Assembly: GCA_902611405.1 (NCBI GenBank)
Contig: CACLZL010000006.1
Span: 1-64,000, forward strand
Direction of reading: 5' to 3'
DNA length: 64,000 nucleotides
Source: an uncultured Pelagibacteraceae bacterium
Lineage (GTDB): Bacteria; Pseudomonadota; Alphaproteobacteria; Pelagibacterales; Pelagibacteraceae
The translations under genes and the position numbers were made by a program. How positions within the stretch are numbered: the first letter of the stretch is position 1; each line of letters starts with the position of its first letter. Positions 1 to 9,106 of the stretch are shown here, piece after piece. Below the pieces are notes generated by a model. That model made no database searches. It was given only the letters and a program-made list of their open reading frames with translations, and was not told the origin of the DNA.

Positions 1-1458
1 ATTTATTTTGGTGATTTTAATCTTTCTATTCCAAATGATTTTGAGAAAACTAATTTTGAAAAGTTGAGTATAATATTTAATAAAAATAAAAATGAACCCT
101 ATTCTATTAATGCAGTTGAAGAGATATTGGGTACTATAGATGATATAACATTAAATGAAGAATACAGATCAATAAGTGCAAGTGTAGAAGAAAACATTAT
201 ACAAAACAAAATTAATTTAAATTTTATAATAAAAGAAACCAACAAGTTTTTTGTAGAAAAAATTAATATTTTTGGAAATAATATAACTCGTGAAAATGTA
301 ATTCGTAATCAATTAGAATTAGATGAGGGAGATCCCTATAATTCAATCTTACAAAAAAAATCTGAGAATAATTTAAAAAGTTTAAATTTTTTTAAATCAG
401 TTAAATTAGAGACTATTGACAGTATTAATCAAAATAATAAAATTATAAACATTAATGTTGAAGAAAAAGCTACTGGCGAAATATCTGCTGGAGCAGGTTT
501 TGGGACATCTGGTAGCACATTTACCTTTGGAGTAAGAGAAAATAACTACCTAGGAAAAGGTTTAGCAGTTGATGCAAATGCATCTATAAGCACAGATAGT
601 TTTAAAGGTAAATTGGGTATAAAAAATCCAAATTATAAAAATAGTGATAAGTCAGTTTTTGCTAATATACAAGCTATTGAAATAGATCGTACAAAAAATT
701 TTGGTTACAAATCAAACAAAACAGGTTTTGAAATTGGTACAAATTTTGAGTATTTAAGAAAACTAAATTTAGGTTTTTCAGGAAGATCTTTTTATGAAAA
801 AATTGAGACAGATTCAACTGCTTCAGCTACACAGCAGAAACAAGAAGGTGATTATTTTGATACATTTGTAAATTTAAATTTTGATTATGACAAAAGAAAT
901 CAAAGATTTAAAACTACTAAAGGTTTTAGATCATTCTATGGTATTGACGTTCCAGTGATCAGTGAAACAAACACTTTGACCAATACATACAATTATAAAG
1001 TTTTTAAAGAGCTTTATGAAAATAATATTTCGTCAATGTCATTATATTTAAAGGCAGCTAATTCAGTTACCGGTGATGATATTAAACTTTCAGAGAGATT
1101 GTCCATTCCTGGATCAAGATTAAGAGGTTTTGAGGTTGGTAGAATAGGCCCTAAAGATGGTGCTGATTATGTTGGTGGCAACTACGCTACTGTCCTGAAC
1201 TTCACTTCGACTCTGCCAAATGTTTTAGAAAATGCACAAAATTTAGACATTTTAATCTTTCTTGATATGGCTAATCTTTGGGGTGTTGATTATGATGACT
1301 CATTAGATGATGGAAGTAAATTAAGAAGTTCTGTAGGTATAGGTGTTGATTGGTTTACACCTATAGGACCATTAAATTTTTCAATTAGTGAAACATTATC
1401 TAAATCTGATTCGGATGTAACGGAGTCTTTTAGATTTAATTTAGGCACAACATTTTAA
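1..1458 (+). CDS. bamA: BamA, outer membrane protein assembly factor (5' end missing)
   Basis: Omp85-family beta-barrel that inserts outer membrane proteins. The frame is open from base 1 with no stop, so the gene begins upstream; the TTG at 64 is only an internal codon. The visible part has POTRA-like segments (the last one around bases 250-460, with FFVEKINIFGNN), then a C-terminal barrel. The barrel carries the family's conserved loop motif LRGFEVGRIGP (near base 1120) and ends in an aromatic residue (FRFNLGTTF), the usual beta-signal. The stop overlaps the start of the skp-like gene by one base, and the lpx genes follow, the classical bamA neighbourhood. The N-terminal signal peptide and first POTRA domains lie outside the window. 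Confidence 0.95.
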   Translation: MYFGDFNLSIPNDFEKTNFEKLSIIFNKNKNEPYSINAVEEILGTIDDITLNEEYRSISASVEENIIQNKINLNFIIKETNKFFVEKINIFGNNITRENVIRNQLELDEGDPYNSILQKKSENNLKSLNFFKSVKLETIDSINQNNKIININVEEKATGEISAGAGFGTSGSTFTFGVRENNYLGKGLAVDANASISTDSFKGKLGIKNPNYKNSDKSVFANIQAIEIDRTKNFGYKSNKTGFEIGTNFEYLRKLNLGFSGRSFYEKIETDSTASATQQKQEGDYFDTFVNLNFDYDKRNQRFKTTKGFRSFYGIDVPVISETNTLTNTYNYKVFKELYENNISSMSLYLKAANSVTGDDIKLSERLSIPGSRLRGFEVGRIGPKDGADYVGGNYATVLNFTSTLPNVLENAQNLDILIFLDMANLWGVDYDDSLDDGSKLRSSVGIGVDWFTPIGPLNFSISETLSKSDSDVTESFRFNLGTTF

Positions 1459-1961
1459 TGTCTATATTTAAATATATTTTAATTATATTTTTTCTAATAA
1501 CATCAAAAGTAGATGCAAATACAAAAATTGTATTTATTGATATTGATTATTTGATAAATAATTCTTCTATAGGGAAATCTACTTTAAATAAGTTGGACGA
1601 AATTAATTCAAAAAATATAAAAATATTAGATGATAATGAAAAAAAACTTCGAGATTTGGAGGAAAAAATTAAGAATAAAAAAAATGTAATTTCAGAGGAA
1701 GAATTAAAAAAGGAAATTGAGGACTTTAAAAAAAAAGTAAATTTATATAATTTGGAAAAAAAAAATTACACAGAAGAATTCAAAAAAACACAAGCAGTTG
1801 AATTAAATAAACTTTTAGATAAATTTAATTCTATAATAAATGATCACATTAGTGCAAATTCTATCGATATCGTTCTTAATAAAAAAAACTTATATATGGG
1901 AAAACTTTCTTCTGATATAACAAATGAAATTTTGAAAAAAATTAATAAACAGTTTCAATAA
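1458..1961 (+). CDS. OmpH/Skp-like periplasmic chaperone
   Basis: A 167-residue protein with an N-terminal hydrophobic signal (residues 1-20, cleavage plausible after KVDA), then a short beta segment (TKIVFIDIDYLINNS). A long lysine/glutamate-rich coiled-coil helix spans about residues 40-120, followed by a return to a beta segment near IDIVLNKKNLYMG. This is the layout of Skp, the trimeric holdase that escorts unfolded outer membrane proteins to BamA. It overlaps the bamA stop codon by one base (TAATG), so the two are translationally coupled. Sequence conservation in Skp is low, so the call rests on architecture and position between bamA and the lpx block. Confidence 0.82.
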   Translation: MSIFKYILIIFFLITSKVDANTKIVFIDIDYLINNSSIGKSTLNKLDEINSKNIKILDDNEKKLRDLEEKIKNKKNVISEEELKKEIEDFKKKVNLYNLEKKNYTEEFKKTQAVELNKLLDKFNSIINDHISANSIDIVLNKKNLYMGKLSSDITNEILKKINKQFQ

Positions 1962-1965
1962 ATTA

Positions 1966-2412
1966 ATGACAAAATTGAATAAACAACAAATTGTTGATCT
2001 TTTACCTCACAGAGAACCAATGTTATTGATTGATGAACTATATAATATCAAAAAATTATCTTCAGCAACAGCTATAGTTAATGTTCGAAGAGATAGCTTT
2101 TTTGTCCAAGGTCATTTTCCAGGACAACCAGTTATGCCAGGTGTTCTCATCGTAGAGTCATTTGGTCAAGCTGCGGCTGCACTTACAGCACATGGATTAG
2201 ACAAATCAACTTATGAGAATAAATTAGTCTTTCTGATGAGTGTAGAAAAGGCAAGATTTAGGAGTCCTGTTATACCAGACTGTAAATTAGAATTAAACAT
2301 TGAGGCTATCAGATCGCATGGAAGAGTTTGGAAATATAAGGGTGATGCATTTGTAGATGGAAAAAAAATGGCTGATGCTCAATGGTCTGCAACTATAGTA
2401 GATAGAAAATAA
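1966..2412 (+). CDS. fabZ: 3-hydroxyacyl-[ACP] dehydratase FabZ
   Basis: A 148-residue hot-dog-fold dehydratase that removes water from beta-hydroxyacyl-ACP in fatty-acid synthesis. The start LLPHREPMLLID and the active-site segment GHFPGQPVMPGVLIVE (catalytic His and downstream Glu) are diagnostic for FabZ rather than FabA. Length is normal. It lies four bases after the skp-like gene and before lpxD. In most proteobacteria fabZ sits between lpxD and lpxA, so the order here (fabZ-lpxD-lpxA) is rearranged. FabZ and LpxA/LpxD share the hydroxyacyl-ACP pool, which explains the cluster. Confidence 0.96.
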   Translation: MTKLNKQQIVDLLPHREPMLLIDELYNIKKLSSATAIVNVRRDSFFVQGHFPGQPVMPGVLIVESFGQAAAALTAHGLDKSTYENKLVFLMSVEKARFRSPVIPDCKLELNIEAIRSHGRVWKYKGDAFVDGKKMADAQWSATIVDRK

Positions 2413-2465
2413 TTAGTAATATTTATTGATAAGTATTTAATAATTGTTTTGATAAAAAACGATTA

Positions 2466-3446
2466 ATGATAAATCCATTTTTTGAGAACAAAGGTCCTTT
2501 TAAGATTAATAAAATTTTAAATAATATTAATTCTGAAATCAATGTAACAAATCTTGAAACAAATATTTTAGATATTAAGGATTTGGTCGAAGCAAATAAT
2601 AATGAAATAACTTTTTTTCACTCAAAAAAATATGATTCTTTAGCTTCAACCACAAAAGCCTCATTCTGTGTAACTACAAAACAATTATCTCATATATTAC
2701 CAAAAAATTGTAAACCAATTGAGGTTAAAAATGTTCTTGTTGCAACTGCAATGATTACTAAAATGTTTTATCCAGATTCTATTACAGATGATTTTGATGT
2801 TCATGCTTTAAATATTAAAAAAACATTATTTAAAAATTCAGTCAATCACGGTCAAAATGTTATTGTTGGAAAAAATATTAAAATAGGATCAAATTGTTCT
2901 ATTGGTCACAATACAATTATTGAAAGCAATGTTGTCATTGGTGATAATTGCTCAATAGGGTCAAATGTTATTATTAGAAATACTTTAATCAAAAATAATG
3001 TTTCAATATTAGATGGATGTGTTATTGGCAAAAAAGGTTTTGGTTTTTTTCCTAATAAAAATAAAAACATAAGATACCCTCATATAGGTATTGTAATAAT
3101 TGAAGATAATTGTGAAATTGGTTCTGGATCAACAATTGATAGAGGCTCTTTATCGAATACAATTATTGGTAAAAATACATTTATAGATAATCAAGTTCAT
3201 ATAGCTCATAATAATAAAATAGGTGAAAACTGTATTATTGCAGGACAAGTTGGATTTGCTGGAAGTTCTACATTGGGAAATAATGTTATGATAGGTGGTC
3301 AAGCAGGAATATCTGGACATTTAAAAGTAGGAAACAATGTTCAAATAGGTGGTGGATCAGGAGTTATTAAAAGTGTTCGAGATAATTCTAAAGTAATGGG
3401 CTATCCAGCTAAAGATTTAAAAAAATTTATTAAGGAAAATAAATGA
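2466..3446 (+). CDS. lpxD: UDP-3-O-acylglucosamine N-acyltransferase LpxD
   Basis: Transfers the second hydroxyacyl chain from ACP to UDP-3-O-acyl-glucosamine in lipid A synthesis. The 326-residue protein has an N-terminal uridine-binding domain (to about residue 100, including NNNEITFFHSKKY). A left-handed beta-helix of many I-G-x-N hexapeptides follows, with the catalytic-type His segment IAHNNKIGENCIIAG at about residues 243-257, then a C-terminal tail ending in GYPAKDLKKF. It starts 53 bases after fabZ and its stop overlaps the lpxA start by four bases (ATGA), indicating coupled translation. LpxA is distinguished by its shorter length and different C-terminal helices. Confidence 0.95.
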   Translation: MINPFFENKGPFKINKILNNINSEINVTNLETNILDIKDLVEANNNEITFFHSKKYDSLASTTKASFCVTTKQLSHILPKNCKPIEVKNVLVATAMITKMFYPDSITDDFDVHALNIKKTLFKNSVNHGQNVIVGKNIKIGSNCSIGHNTIIESNVVIGDNCSIGSNVIIRNTLIKNNVSILDGCVIGKKGFGFFPNKNKNIRYPHIGIVIIEDNCEIGSGSTIDRGSLSNTIIGKNTFIDNQVHIAHNNKIGENCIIAGQVGFAGSSTLGNNVMIGGQAGISGHLKVGNNVQIGGGSGVIKSVRDNSKVMGYPAKDLKKFIKENK

Positions 3447-4219
3447 TACACAAAACTGCAATAATTGATCCAAAGGCAAAAATTTCTTCAAACGTTGAAA
3501 TAGGTCCTTATTGTGTAATTGGTCCTGATGTTGAAATTGGTGAAAATACAATTATTCAATCACACGTAAATATTTACTGTAATGCTGTTATTGGAAAAAA
3601 AAATAAAATTTATCCTTTCGTGTCAATTAATGAACCACAAGACTTAAAGTATAGTGGTGAACGCACAAATTTAATAATAGGTGACAACAATAAAATTAGA
3701 GAATACGTAACCATTAACCCAGGTACAGAAGGAGGAGGAGGTAAAACTGTTATTGGAAATAATTGTTTATTAATGATTTCGTCTCATATCGCCCATGATT
3801 GTAAAGTAGGAAATAATGTAATAATTGCAAACAATGTTCCTTTAGGTGGACATGTAATCATTGAAGATAATGTTATTATTGGAGGTAATTCTGCAGTTCA
3901 ACAATTTACTAGGATTGGTAAGATGGCTATGATCGGGGGTATGACAGGAGTTTTAAATGACGTAATTCCTTACGGATTATCTACGGGAAATAGAAATTTA
4001 TTAAATGGATTAAATTTAATAGGGCTAAGAAGAGCAAAGTTTGATAATAAAGATATATTAGGGCTATCTGAGGCTTATAAAGTGATCTTTGCTACAAAAA
4101 ATATCAATGAAAATATAATCAAATTGAATGGTTCATTTGAAGAGAATCCATTAGTCAAGAATGTAATTGATTTTATAACCAAAGATAAAAAAAGATCTAT
4201 TTGTACTCCCTTTTCATAA
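3443..4219 (+). CDS. lpxA: UDP-N-acetylglucosamine acyltransferase LpxA
   Basis: First committed acyltransferase of lipid A synthesis. At 258 residues it matches the family length. It opens with a beta-helix (IHKTAIIDPKAKI, then repeated hexapeptides), contains the catalytic His segment SSHIAHDCKVGNN (about residues 113-125) and the typical LNGLNLIGLRRAKF helix entry near residue 190. It overlaps lpxD by four bases and is followed one base later by lpxI. Confidence 0.96.
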   Translation: MIHKTAIIDPKAKISSNVEIGPYCVIGPDVEIGENTIIQSHVNIYCNAVIGKKNKIYPFVSINEPQDLKYSGERTNLIIGDNNKIREYVTINPGTEGGGGKTVIGNNCLLMISSHIAHDCKVGNNVIIANNVPLGGHVIIEDNVIIGGNSAVQQFTRIGKMAMIGGMTGVLNDVIPYGLSTGNRNLLNGLNLIGLRRAKFDNKDILGLSEAYKVIFATKNINENIIKLNGSFEENPLVKNVIDFITKDKKRSICTPFS

Positions 4220-4220
4220 T

Positions 4221-5015
4221 ATGATAGGATTAATTTTTGGCGATACTGATTTTCCAAATGAAATTCTTAAATCTATCAAAAAAAAGAAATTAGAATATTT
4301 AATAATTGATTTATCAAAATCAAAAAAATTTAAAAAAAACAAAAAATCACATACTGTTTCTATAGGTCAATTTGGCAAAATTATTAACATATTGAAAGAA
4401 AATAATTGTAAGAAAGTCTTATTTGCAGGAAAAGTAAATAAACCAAATTTTTCTAAATTAAAATTAGATTTTAAAGGAATTTATTATTTTCCGAAAATAA
4501 TTAAAGCCTCTAAGCTTGGAGACGCAGCTATACTTAAAGAAATTATTAAAATATTAGCTCAAAATAAGATTAAAACTAAAAATTCGCTGACATTTAACCC
4601 TGAATTATCTTTAAAGAAAGGAAATTTTTCAAAGATTAAACCAAACAAGAAAGATCAATTAGATATAAAAAAAGCAATAAAAACTTTAAATAATTTAAGA
4701 CAATACAACTTTAGTCAAGGGGTTGTAGTTAGAAATAAAAAGATAGTTTCTATTGAAGGAAAAGGTGGAACCGAAAAAATGCTTAAAAAAATTAGAAGTA
4801 AAAAATTTAGAAATCATGGCGTTTTGGTAAAGCTTCCAAAAAAGAAACAAGATCTTAGAATCGATTTACCTGCTATTGGATTAAAGACTTTTAAGCAAAG
4901 TAAAGCTGCTGGATTAAAAGGAATTGTTGTTAAAAATAAACAACATATTTTTTTAGATAAAATAAAATGTATTAACTTTGCAAATAAAAATAAGATGTTT
5001 ATCTCGGTAAAATGA
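4221..5015 (+). CDS. lpxI: UDP-2,3-diacylglucosamine pyrophosphatase LpxI (DUF1009 family)
   Basis: A 264-residue protein of the LpxI family, which hydrolyses UDP-2,3-diacylglucosamine to lipid X and replaces LpxH in alphaproteobacteria. It begins MIGLIFGDTDFP, has the conserved segment GDAAILKEI near residue 105, and a C-terminal block with KKKQDLRIDLPAIGLKTF and an AGLKGIVV strand, typical of the catalytic domain. It sits between lpxA and lpxB, where the pathway step belongs. Its presence matters for the metallophosphoesterase at 40698, which has an LpxH-like fold but is not needed for this step. The stop overlaps the lpxB start by four bases. Confidence 0.9.
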   Translation: MIGLIFGDTDFPNEILKSIKKKKLEYLIIDLSKSKKFKKNKKSHTVSIGQFGKIINILKENNCKKVLFAGKVNKPNFSKLKLDFKGIYYFPKIIKASKLGDAAILKEIIKILAQNKIKTKNSLTFNPELSLKKGNFSKIKPNKKDQLDIKKAIKTLNNLRQYNFSQGVVVRNKKIVSIEGKGGTEKMLKKIRSKKFRNHGVLVKLPKKKQDLRIDLPAIGLKTFKQSKAAGLKGIVVKNKQHIFLDKIKCINFANKNKMFISVK

Positions 5016-6148
5016 AAAAGATATTTATAATAACTGGTGAACCTTCTGGAGATAAACTTGCCTCTAAAGTCATATCTAAACTTCAAAAAAATGATCCTAA
5101 TATTAAGTTTTCTTGTGTTGGTGGAAAACACTTAAATTCGTTAGGAATACAATCTATTTTTGATCTTAAAGAAATAACCTACATTGGTTTCACAAGTGTT
5201 TTGTTGAATATTTTTAAAATAAAGAACACAATAAACAAAACTGTAGAAGAGATAATAAAATTTAATCCTGATATTTTGTTTAGTGTAGATAGTCCTGACT
5301 TTACATTAAGAGTTGTTGAAAAAGTTAAAAAATTAAATAGTCAGATCAAGACTGTCCATTATGTAGCTCCTCAAGTATGGGTATGGCGAGAGGGTAGAGT
5401 AAAAAACTTTAAAAAGTTTTTAGATCATATTTTATTATTATTTGATTTTGAAAAAAAATATTTTGATAAAGAAAACATTCCAAATACTTTTGTTGGCCAC
5501 CCATTATTAGAACAAGAAACAAAAAATAGAACAGATCTATCTAATATTATATCAAGTGAAAAAAAAATTATTTCTCTTTTTTGTGGTAGTAGATCATCTG
5601 AAGTAAATTTACTATTACCAATCTTGATTGATTTTATAAATCTAATGAATAAAAAATTTGATAATTTCACTTTTGTTTTTCATGCTACCGATGAAAATAA
5701 AAATTTAATTAATATGAAAATTAATAAAAACAATTTAGAAAATGTTGAAGTTATTTCTGATGAGAATATAAAAAAACAAATATTGAATAATTCTATATTT
5801 GCAGTTACAAAATCTGGAACAATTTCTCTTGAAATTTGTAATGCAAAAGTTCCCTCTATAATTATCTATAAAATGAATTTTTTAAATTTTTTGATTATCA
5901 AAATGTTGGTAAAAATAAAATTTGCTAACATTATCAATATTATTAATAGCAAAGAAATAATTCCAGAATTAATTCAAAAAGAGTGTAATGCTAAAGAGAT
6001 TTACAATTCTGTTGTTTACTTTTTAAAAAATCCAGAATTAATGAAAAAGCAAATTAGTGATTGCGAAGAAACTTTAACTAAAATTAGATCAAAAACTTCA
6101 TCCTCTGATGAAGCTGCCACAGTATTAACTAAGTTTCTTATTAGTTAA
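5012..6148 (+). CDS. lpxB: Lipid-A-disaccharide synthase LpxB
   Basis: GT19 glycosyltransferase joining lipid X to UDP-diacylglucosamine, a membrane-associated step. The 378 residues show the N-terminal signature TGEPSGDKLASKVI and the central block VHYVAPQVWVWREGR (about residues 118-132). A C-terminal nucleotide-binding half contains FCGSRSSEV and VTKSGTISLEICN. It is coupled to lpxI through a four-base overlap. Its 3' end overlaps the convergent gltX by 24 bases, an unusually tight tail-to-tail arrangement that leaves no room for a conventional terminator between the two operons. Confidence 0.95.
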   Translation: MKKIFIITGEPSGDKLASKVISKLQKNDPNIKFSCVGGKHLNSLGIQSIFDLKEITYIGFTSVLLNIFKIKNTINKTVEEIIKFNPDILFSVDSPDFTLRVVEKVKKLNSQIKTVHYVAPQVWVWREGRVKNFKKFLDHILLLFDFEKKYFDKENIPNTFVGHPLLEQETKNRTDLSNIISSEKKIISLFCGSRSSEVNLLLPILIDFINLMNKKFDNFTFVFHATDENKNLINMKINKNNLENVEVISDENIKKQILNNSIFAVTKSGTISLEICNAKVPSIIIYKMNFLNFLIIKMLVKIKFANIINIINSKEIIPELIQKECNAKEIYNSVVYFLKNPELMKKQISDCEETLTKIRSKTSSSDEAATVLTKFLIS

Positions 6149-7525
6149 TCTTTTTGTAACTTCTTCTTTTCCTAGAGAAATAATTATATCATATATTCCA
6201 GGTCCAAATTTTGAACCTGTTAAGGCTATTCTTAAAGGTTGGCCAACACCTTTAAAATTTGTATCGTTTAATTCAATTAGCTCGTTTACTATTGGTTCTA
6301 ATGTTTCTTTACTCATTTTATCAACGGAAGCAAATTTAGTAGTAAATTCAGAAATGACTTTTTTGGCTTTATCATCAATTAACTTAATATCGTCCTGATT
6401 ATAATTTACTTCATCTACCATGATGTATTGACCGTTATTAAATATATCCTGTAATGTTTTAGCTTTATTCTTTAAGAAAGTTAGAGATTTTTTTATCTTA
6501 TCCTTTTTATCTGACTTAATTTCACTCTTATATAATTTACAGTATTCAATTAGTTGATTAAATAAATCATTTTCATGAATATTTTTAATGTAATGCTCAT
6601 TCATTGATAAAATTCTACTCATATCTAACTTAGATGGTGACTTTCCTATACCTTCAATGTTGAAGTGCTTTATACTCTCATCTAAAGTAAATATTTCTTT
6701 ATCCTCATAAGACCAACCTAGTCTAAGCAAATAATTTCTTAATGCATCGGGCATTATACCTATTTTAGAATAATCATCTAATGTTGATGCATTATCTCTC
6801 TTTGATAATTTTTTACCTTCTAAAGTATGAATAAGAGGTATATGAGCAAACTTTGGTAAATCCCAGTTCATTGCTTCATAAATTTGCATTTGCTTAAATG
6901 TATTAATTTTATGATCATCTCCTCTAATTATATGTGTCATTTTCATTTGATGATCATCTACAGTCGCAGACAAATTATATGTCGGTGTGCCATCATTTCT
7001 TAAAATTATAAAATCTTCAATTGTATTATTTTCAATTTCAACATCACCTTGAACTAAATCTTTAAGTATTGTTGATCCTTCTATTTTACTTTTAAATCTT
7101 ATTACTGGTTTTATATCCTCAGGAGCATTAGATTCTGGTATATCTCTCCATTTTCTATTGTAGATATAAGGAAGTTTTTTTTGTCTAGCTCTTTTTTTTT
7201 GCTCTTCTATTTCTTCTGCAGAGCAATAACATTTATACGCATTACCATTTTTAAGTAATTCATTTGCAACCTTAATATGATCATTTATTTTACTTGATTG
7301 AAGGTATTCATCCCCATCATGCTCAATACCAAGCCATTTTAAAGAATTAATAATCTGTTTTTTATGTTCATCTTTAGATCTTTCTTTATCAGTATCTTCA
7401 ATTCTTAGGTGAAAAGTTCCTTTTTGATTTTTAGAGAACAACCAATTAAATAACGCGGTTCTAACTCCTCCAATGTGAAGAGCTCCGGTAGGGGATGGTG
7501 CAAAACGTGTTGCTACTTTAGACAT
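6125..7525 (-). CDS. gltX: Glutamate-tRNA ligase GltX
   Basis: Class I aminoacyl-tRNA synthetase charging tRNA-Glu (and possibly tRNA-Gln, since many alphaproteobacteria use the amidotransferase route). The N-terminus has ATRFAPSPTGALHIGG (HIGH-type motif) and residues near 240 read KLSKRDNAST (KMSKS-type loop). The zinc-site region has CYCSAEE. An in-frame TTG lies one codon upstream, but the ATG at 7525 matches family starts. Length is 466 residues. It begins 22 bases after the lexA stop on the same strand, so it is probably cotranscribed with lexA and could be mildly SOS-linked. Confidence 0.95.
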   Translation of the reverse strand: MSKVATRFAPSPTGALHIGGVRTALFNWLFSKNQKGTFHLRIEDTDKERSKDEHKKQIINSLKWLGIEHDGDEYLQSSKINDHIKVANELLKNGNAYKCYCSAEEIEEQKKRARQKKLPYIYNRKWRDIPESNAPEDIKPVIRFKSKIEGSTILKDLVQGDVEIENNTIEDFIILRNDGTPTYNLSATVDDHQMKMTHIIRGDDHKINTFKQMQIYEAMNWDLPKFAHIPLIHTLEGKKLSKRDNASTLDDYSKIGIMPDALRNYLLRLGWSYEDKEIFTLDESIKHFNIEGIGKSPSKLDMSRILSMNEHYIKNIHENDLFNQLIEYCKLYKSEIKSDKKDKIKKSLTFLKNKAKTLQDIFNNGQYIMVDEVNYNQDDIKLIDDKAKKVISEFTTKFASVDKMSKETLEPIVNELIELNDTNFKGVGQPLRIALTGSKFGPGIYDIIISLGKEEVTKRLTNKKLS

Positions 7526-7547
7526 CAATGTTGTTTAGACTATTTTT

Positions 7548-8225
7548 TTAGAAGTTTCTATATAAAGATACTAAAACTCCTTGAACTTTTACTCTATCAG
7601 GTCCAAAAATCTTAGTTTCATAGTTTCTATTGGCACTTTCAAGGGCTACAACTTTGCCTTTTTTTCGAATTCTTTTTAACATAGCCTCATGCTCATCAAT
7701 CAATGCTACAACAATTTTACCATTATCGGCAGTGTCAGTTCTTTTTATAATAACTGTATCACCTTCATGAATACCTGCATCTATCATAGAGTCACCTTGA
7801 ACTTTCAATCCAAAGTAATCTCCATTTTTTTCTAAATTATTTGGCAGGGGAATTCTAGAAACTTCATTTTGTATTGCTTCAACAGGCGTTCCTGCAGCAA
7901 TTTTTCCAAGAACTGGTACTTCAATTTCATCAGAATTAGTTTGTTCTTCATCTAATCCACCTTTAATTACACTTGGTGAAAAGTTATTATAAATATCATT
8001 TGCAGAAGCGGTTTCTGGTAATTTAATTACCTCTAATGCTCTTGCTTTGTGAGCTAATCTTTTAATAAAACCTCTTTCTTCTAAAGCACTGATCAACCTG
8101 TGAATACCTGATTTAGATTTTAAATTAAGAGACTGTTTCATCTCTTCATATGAAGGAGAGACTCCAGAACTTCTCAACTTCTTGTTGATAAATAAAAGCA
8201 GGTTTTTTTGTTTTTTTGTTAGCAT
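7548..8225 (-). CDS. lexA: LexA, SOS transcriptional repressor
   Basis: A 225-residue self-cleaving repressor. The N-terminal winged helix-turn-helix (residues 1-65, with SPSYEEMKQSLNLKSKSGIHR) binds DNA. The C-terminal S24 peptidase domain shows the Ala-Gly cleavage site in GKIAAGTP (about residue 112), the nucleophile in GDSMIDAGIHEGD, and the catalytic lysine in EAMLKRIRKKG. A GTTC-N7-GTTC operator lies 25 bases upstream of its start (8250-8264), so it very likely represses itself. It lies between trpC and gltX. In many alphaproteobacteria moaC and moeA stand between trpC and lexA, and both are absent here. Confidence 0.96.
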   Translation of the reverse strand: MLTKKQKNLLLFINKKLRSSGVSPSYEEMKQSLNLKSKSGIHRLISALEERGFIKRLAHKARALEVIKLPETASANDIYNNFSPSVIKGGLDEEQTNSDEIEVPVLGKIAAGTPVEAIQNEVSRIPLPNNLEKNGDYFGLKVQGDSMIDAGIHEGDTVIIKRTDTADNGKIVVALIDEHEAMLKRIRKKGKVVALESANRNYETKIFGPDRVKVQGVLVSLYRNF

Positions 8226-8249
8226 AAGAACAAATATCGTACAAATAAT

Positions 8250-8264
8250 GTTCTATAAAAGTTC
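8250..8264 (-). promoter_or_regulatory. LexA operator (alphaproteobacterial SOS box)
   Basis: GTTC, seven bases (TATAAAA), GTTC: an exact match to the alphaproteobacterial SOS box GTTC-N7-GTTC. It lies in the 89-base gap between trpC and lexA, 25-39 bases upstream of the lexA start codon, where it could overlap the promoter. The lexA reading direction is minus; the repeat is written here from the plus strand. This shows that lexA has its own promoter instead of being read only from the trp operon. Confidence 0.85.
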
Positions 8265-8314
8265 TTTTAAATTAACAATACTAAAAAAAACTAGTAAATT
8301 AGGGCTTTATTTGA

Positions 8315-9106
8315 CTATAAAACTGAAAAAATAGAATTTTCATCTAAGTTTTTCAAAAGTGATTCACCAATTAAAAAAGTGTTAATTGATGTTTTTTTAT
8401 TTAGATCTAATAGCTCTTCTTTATTTTTGATACCACTTTCAGATATTAAAGGACCTTTATGATTTTTTATAACATCATAAATATCATAAGTTGTATTTAT
8501 ATCGGTTTTAAGTGTTTTCAAATTTCTATTGTTTATTCCAATTAATGCATTTTTAAAATTTAAAGCTTTTTTTGCTTCTTCTACAGTATGAACTTCAACA
8601 ATAACCGACATATTATATTTCATAGCTTCATCGTATAATTCAGAGGCAAGATCATCTGAAACCCCAGCCAAAATAATTAAAATAGCATCTGCACCATAAC
8701 TTTTTGCTAAAGGTATTTGAAATTTATCAATAAAAAAATCTTTACACAATATAGGTAAATTTATTTTATCTTTTATTTTGCTTATGTGAATTAAATTTCC
8801 TAAAAAATAATCTTCTTCAGTTAAAACTGAAAGACAAGTTGCTTTATTATTTAAATAAATTTGAGCAATATCTACTGGATTGTAATCATCAATTATTATA
8901 CCCGCTGAAGGACTTGCTTTTTTAATTTCAGCAATAATTGAAGTTTTATTATTTTTTAAATTATTTTCTATTTTCTCTTTAAAATTAATATAGCTATTAT
9001 TTTTATCAATTAATTCATCCAAAGTTCTAAGATCTAAGGATTTTTTTAATTTATCAACTTTTTCAATTTTCTTTTGAATGATATTTTGAAGTATATTTTC
9101 AGACAT
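8315..9106 (-). CDS. trpC: Indole-3-glycerol phosphate synthase TrpC
   Basis: Closes the indole ring from carboxyphenylamino-deoxyribulose phosphate in tryptophan synthesis. The TIM-barrel of 263 residues contains AEIKKASPSAGII (catalytic Lys near residue 61), LCKDFFIDKFQI, IGINNRNLKTL and the phosphate-binding end ISESGI. It overlaps the upstream trpD by eight bases. It is monofunctional, not fused to TrpF. No trpF, trpB or trpA follows; the next gene is lexA, so those steps are encoded elsewhere. Confidence 0.95.
   Translation of the reverse strand: MSENILQNIIQKKIEKVDKLKKSLDLRTLDELIDKNNSYINFKEKIENNLKNNKTSIIAEIKKASPSAGIIIDDYNPVDIAQIYLNNKATCLSVLTEEDYFLGNLIHISKIKDKINLPILCKDFFIDKFQIPLAKSYGADAILIILAGVSDDLASELYDEAMKYNMSVIVEVHTVEEAKKALNFKNALIGINNRNLKTLKTDINTTYDIYDVIKNHKGPLISESGIKNKEELLDLNKKTSINTFLIGESLLKNLDENSIFSVL

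Noticed and set aside
4814-5131. 105-codon minus-strand frame across the lpxI/lpxB junction
   Set aside because: Opposite two conserved coupled genes; composition is that of a shadow frame.
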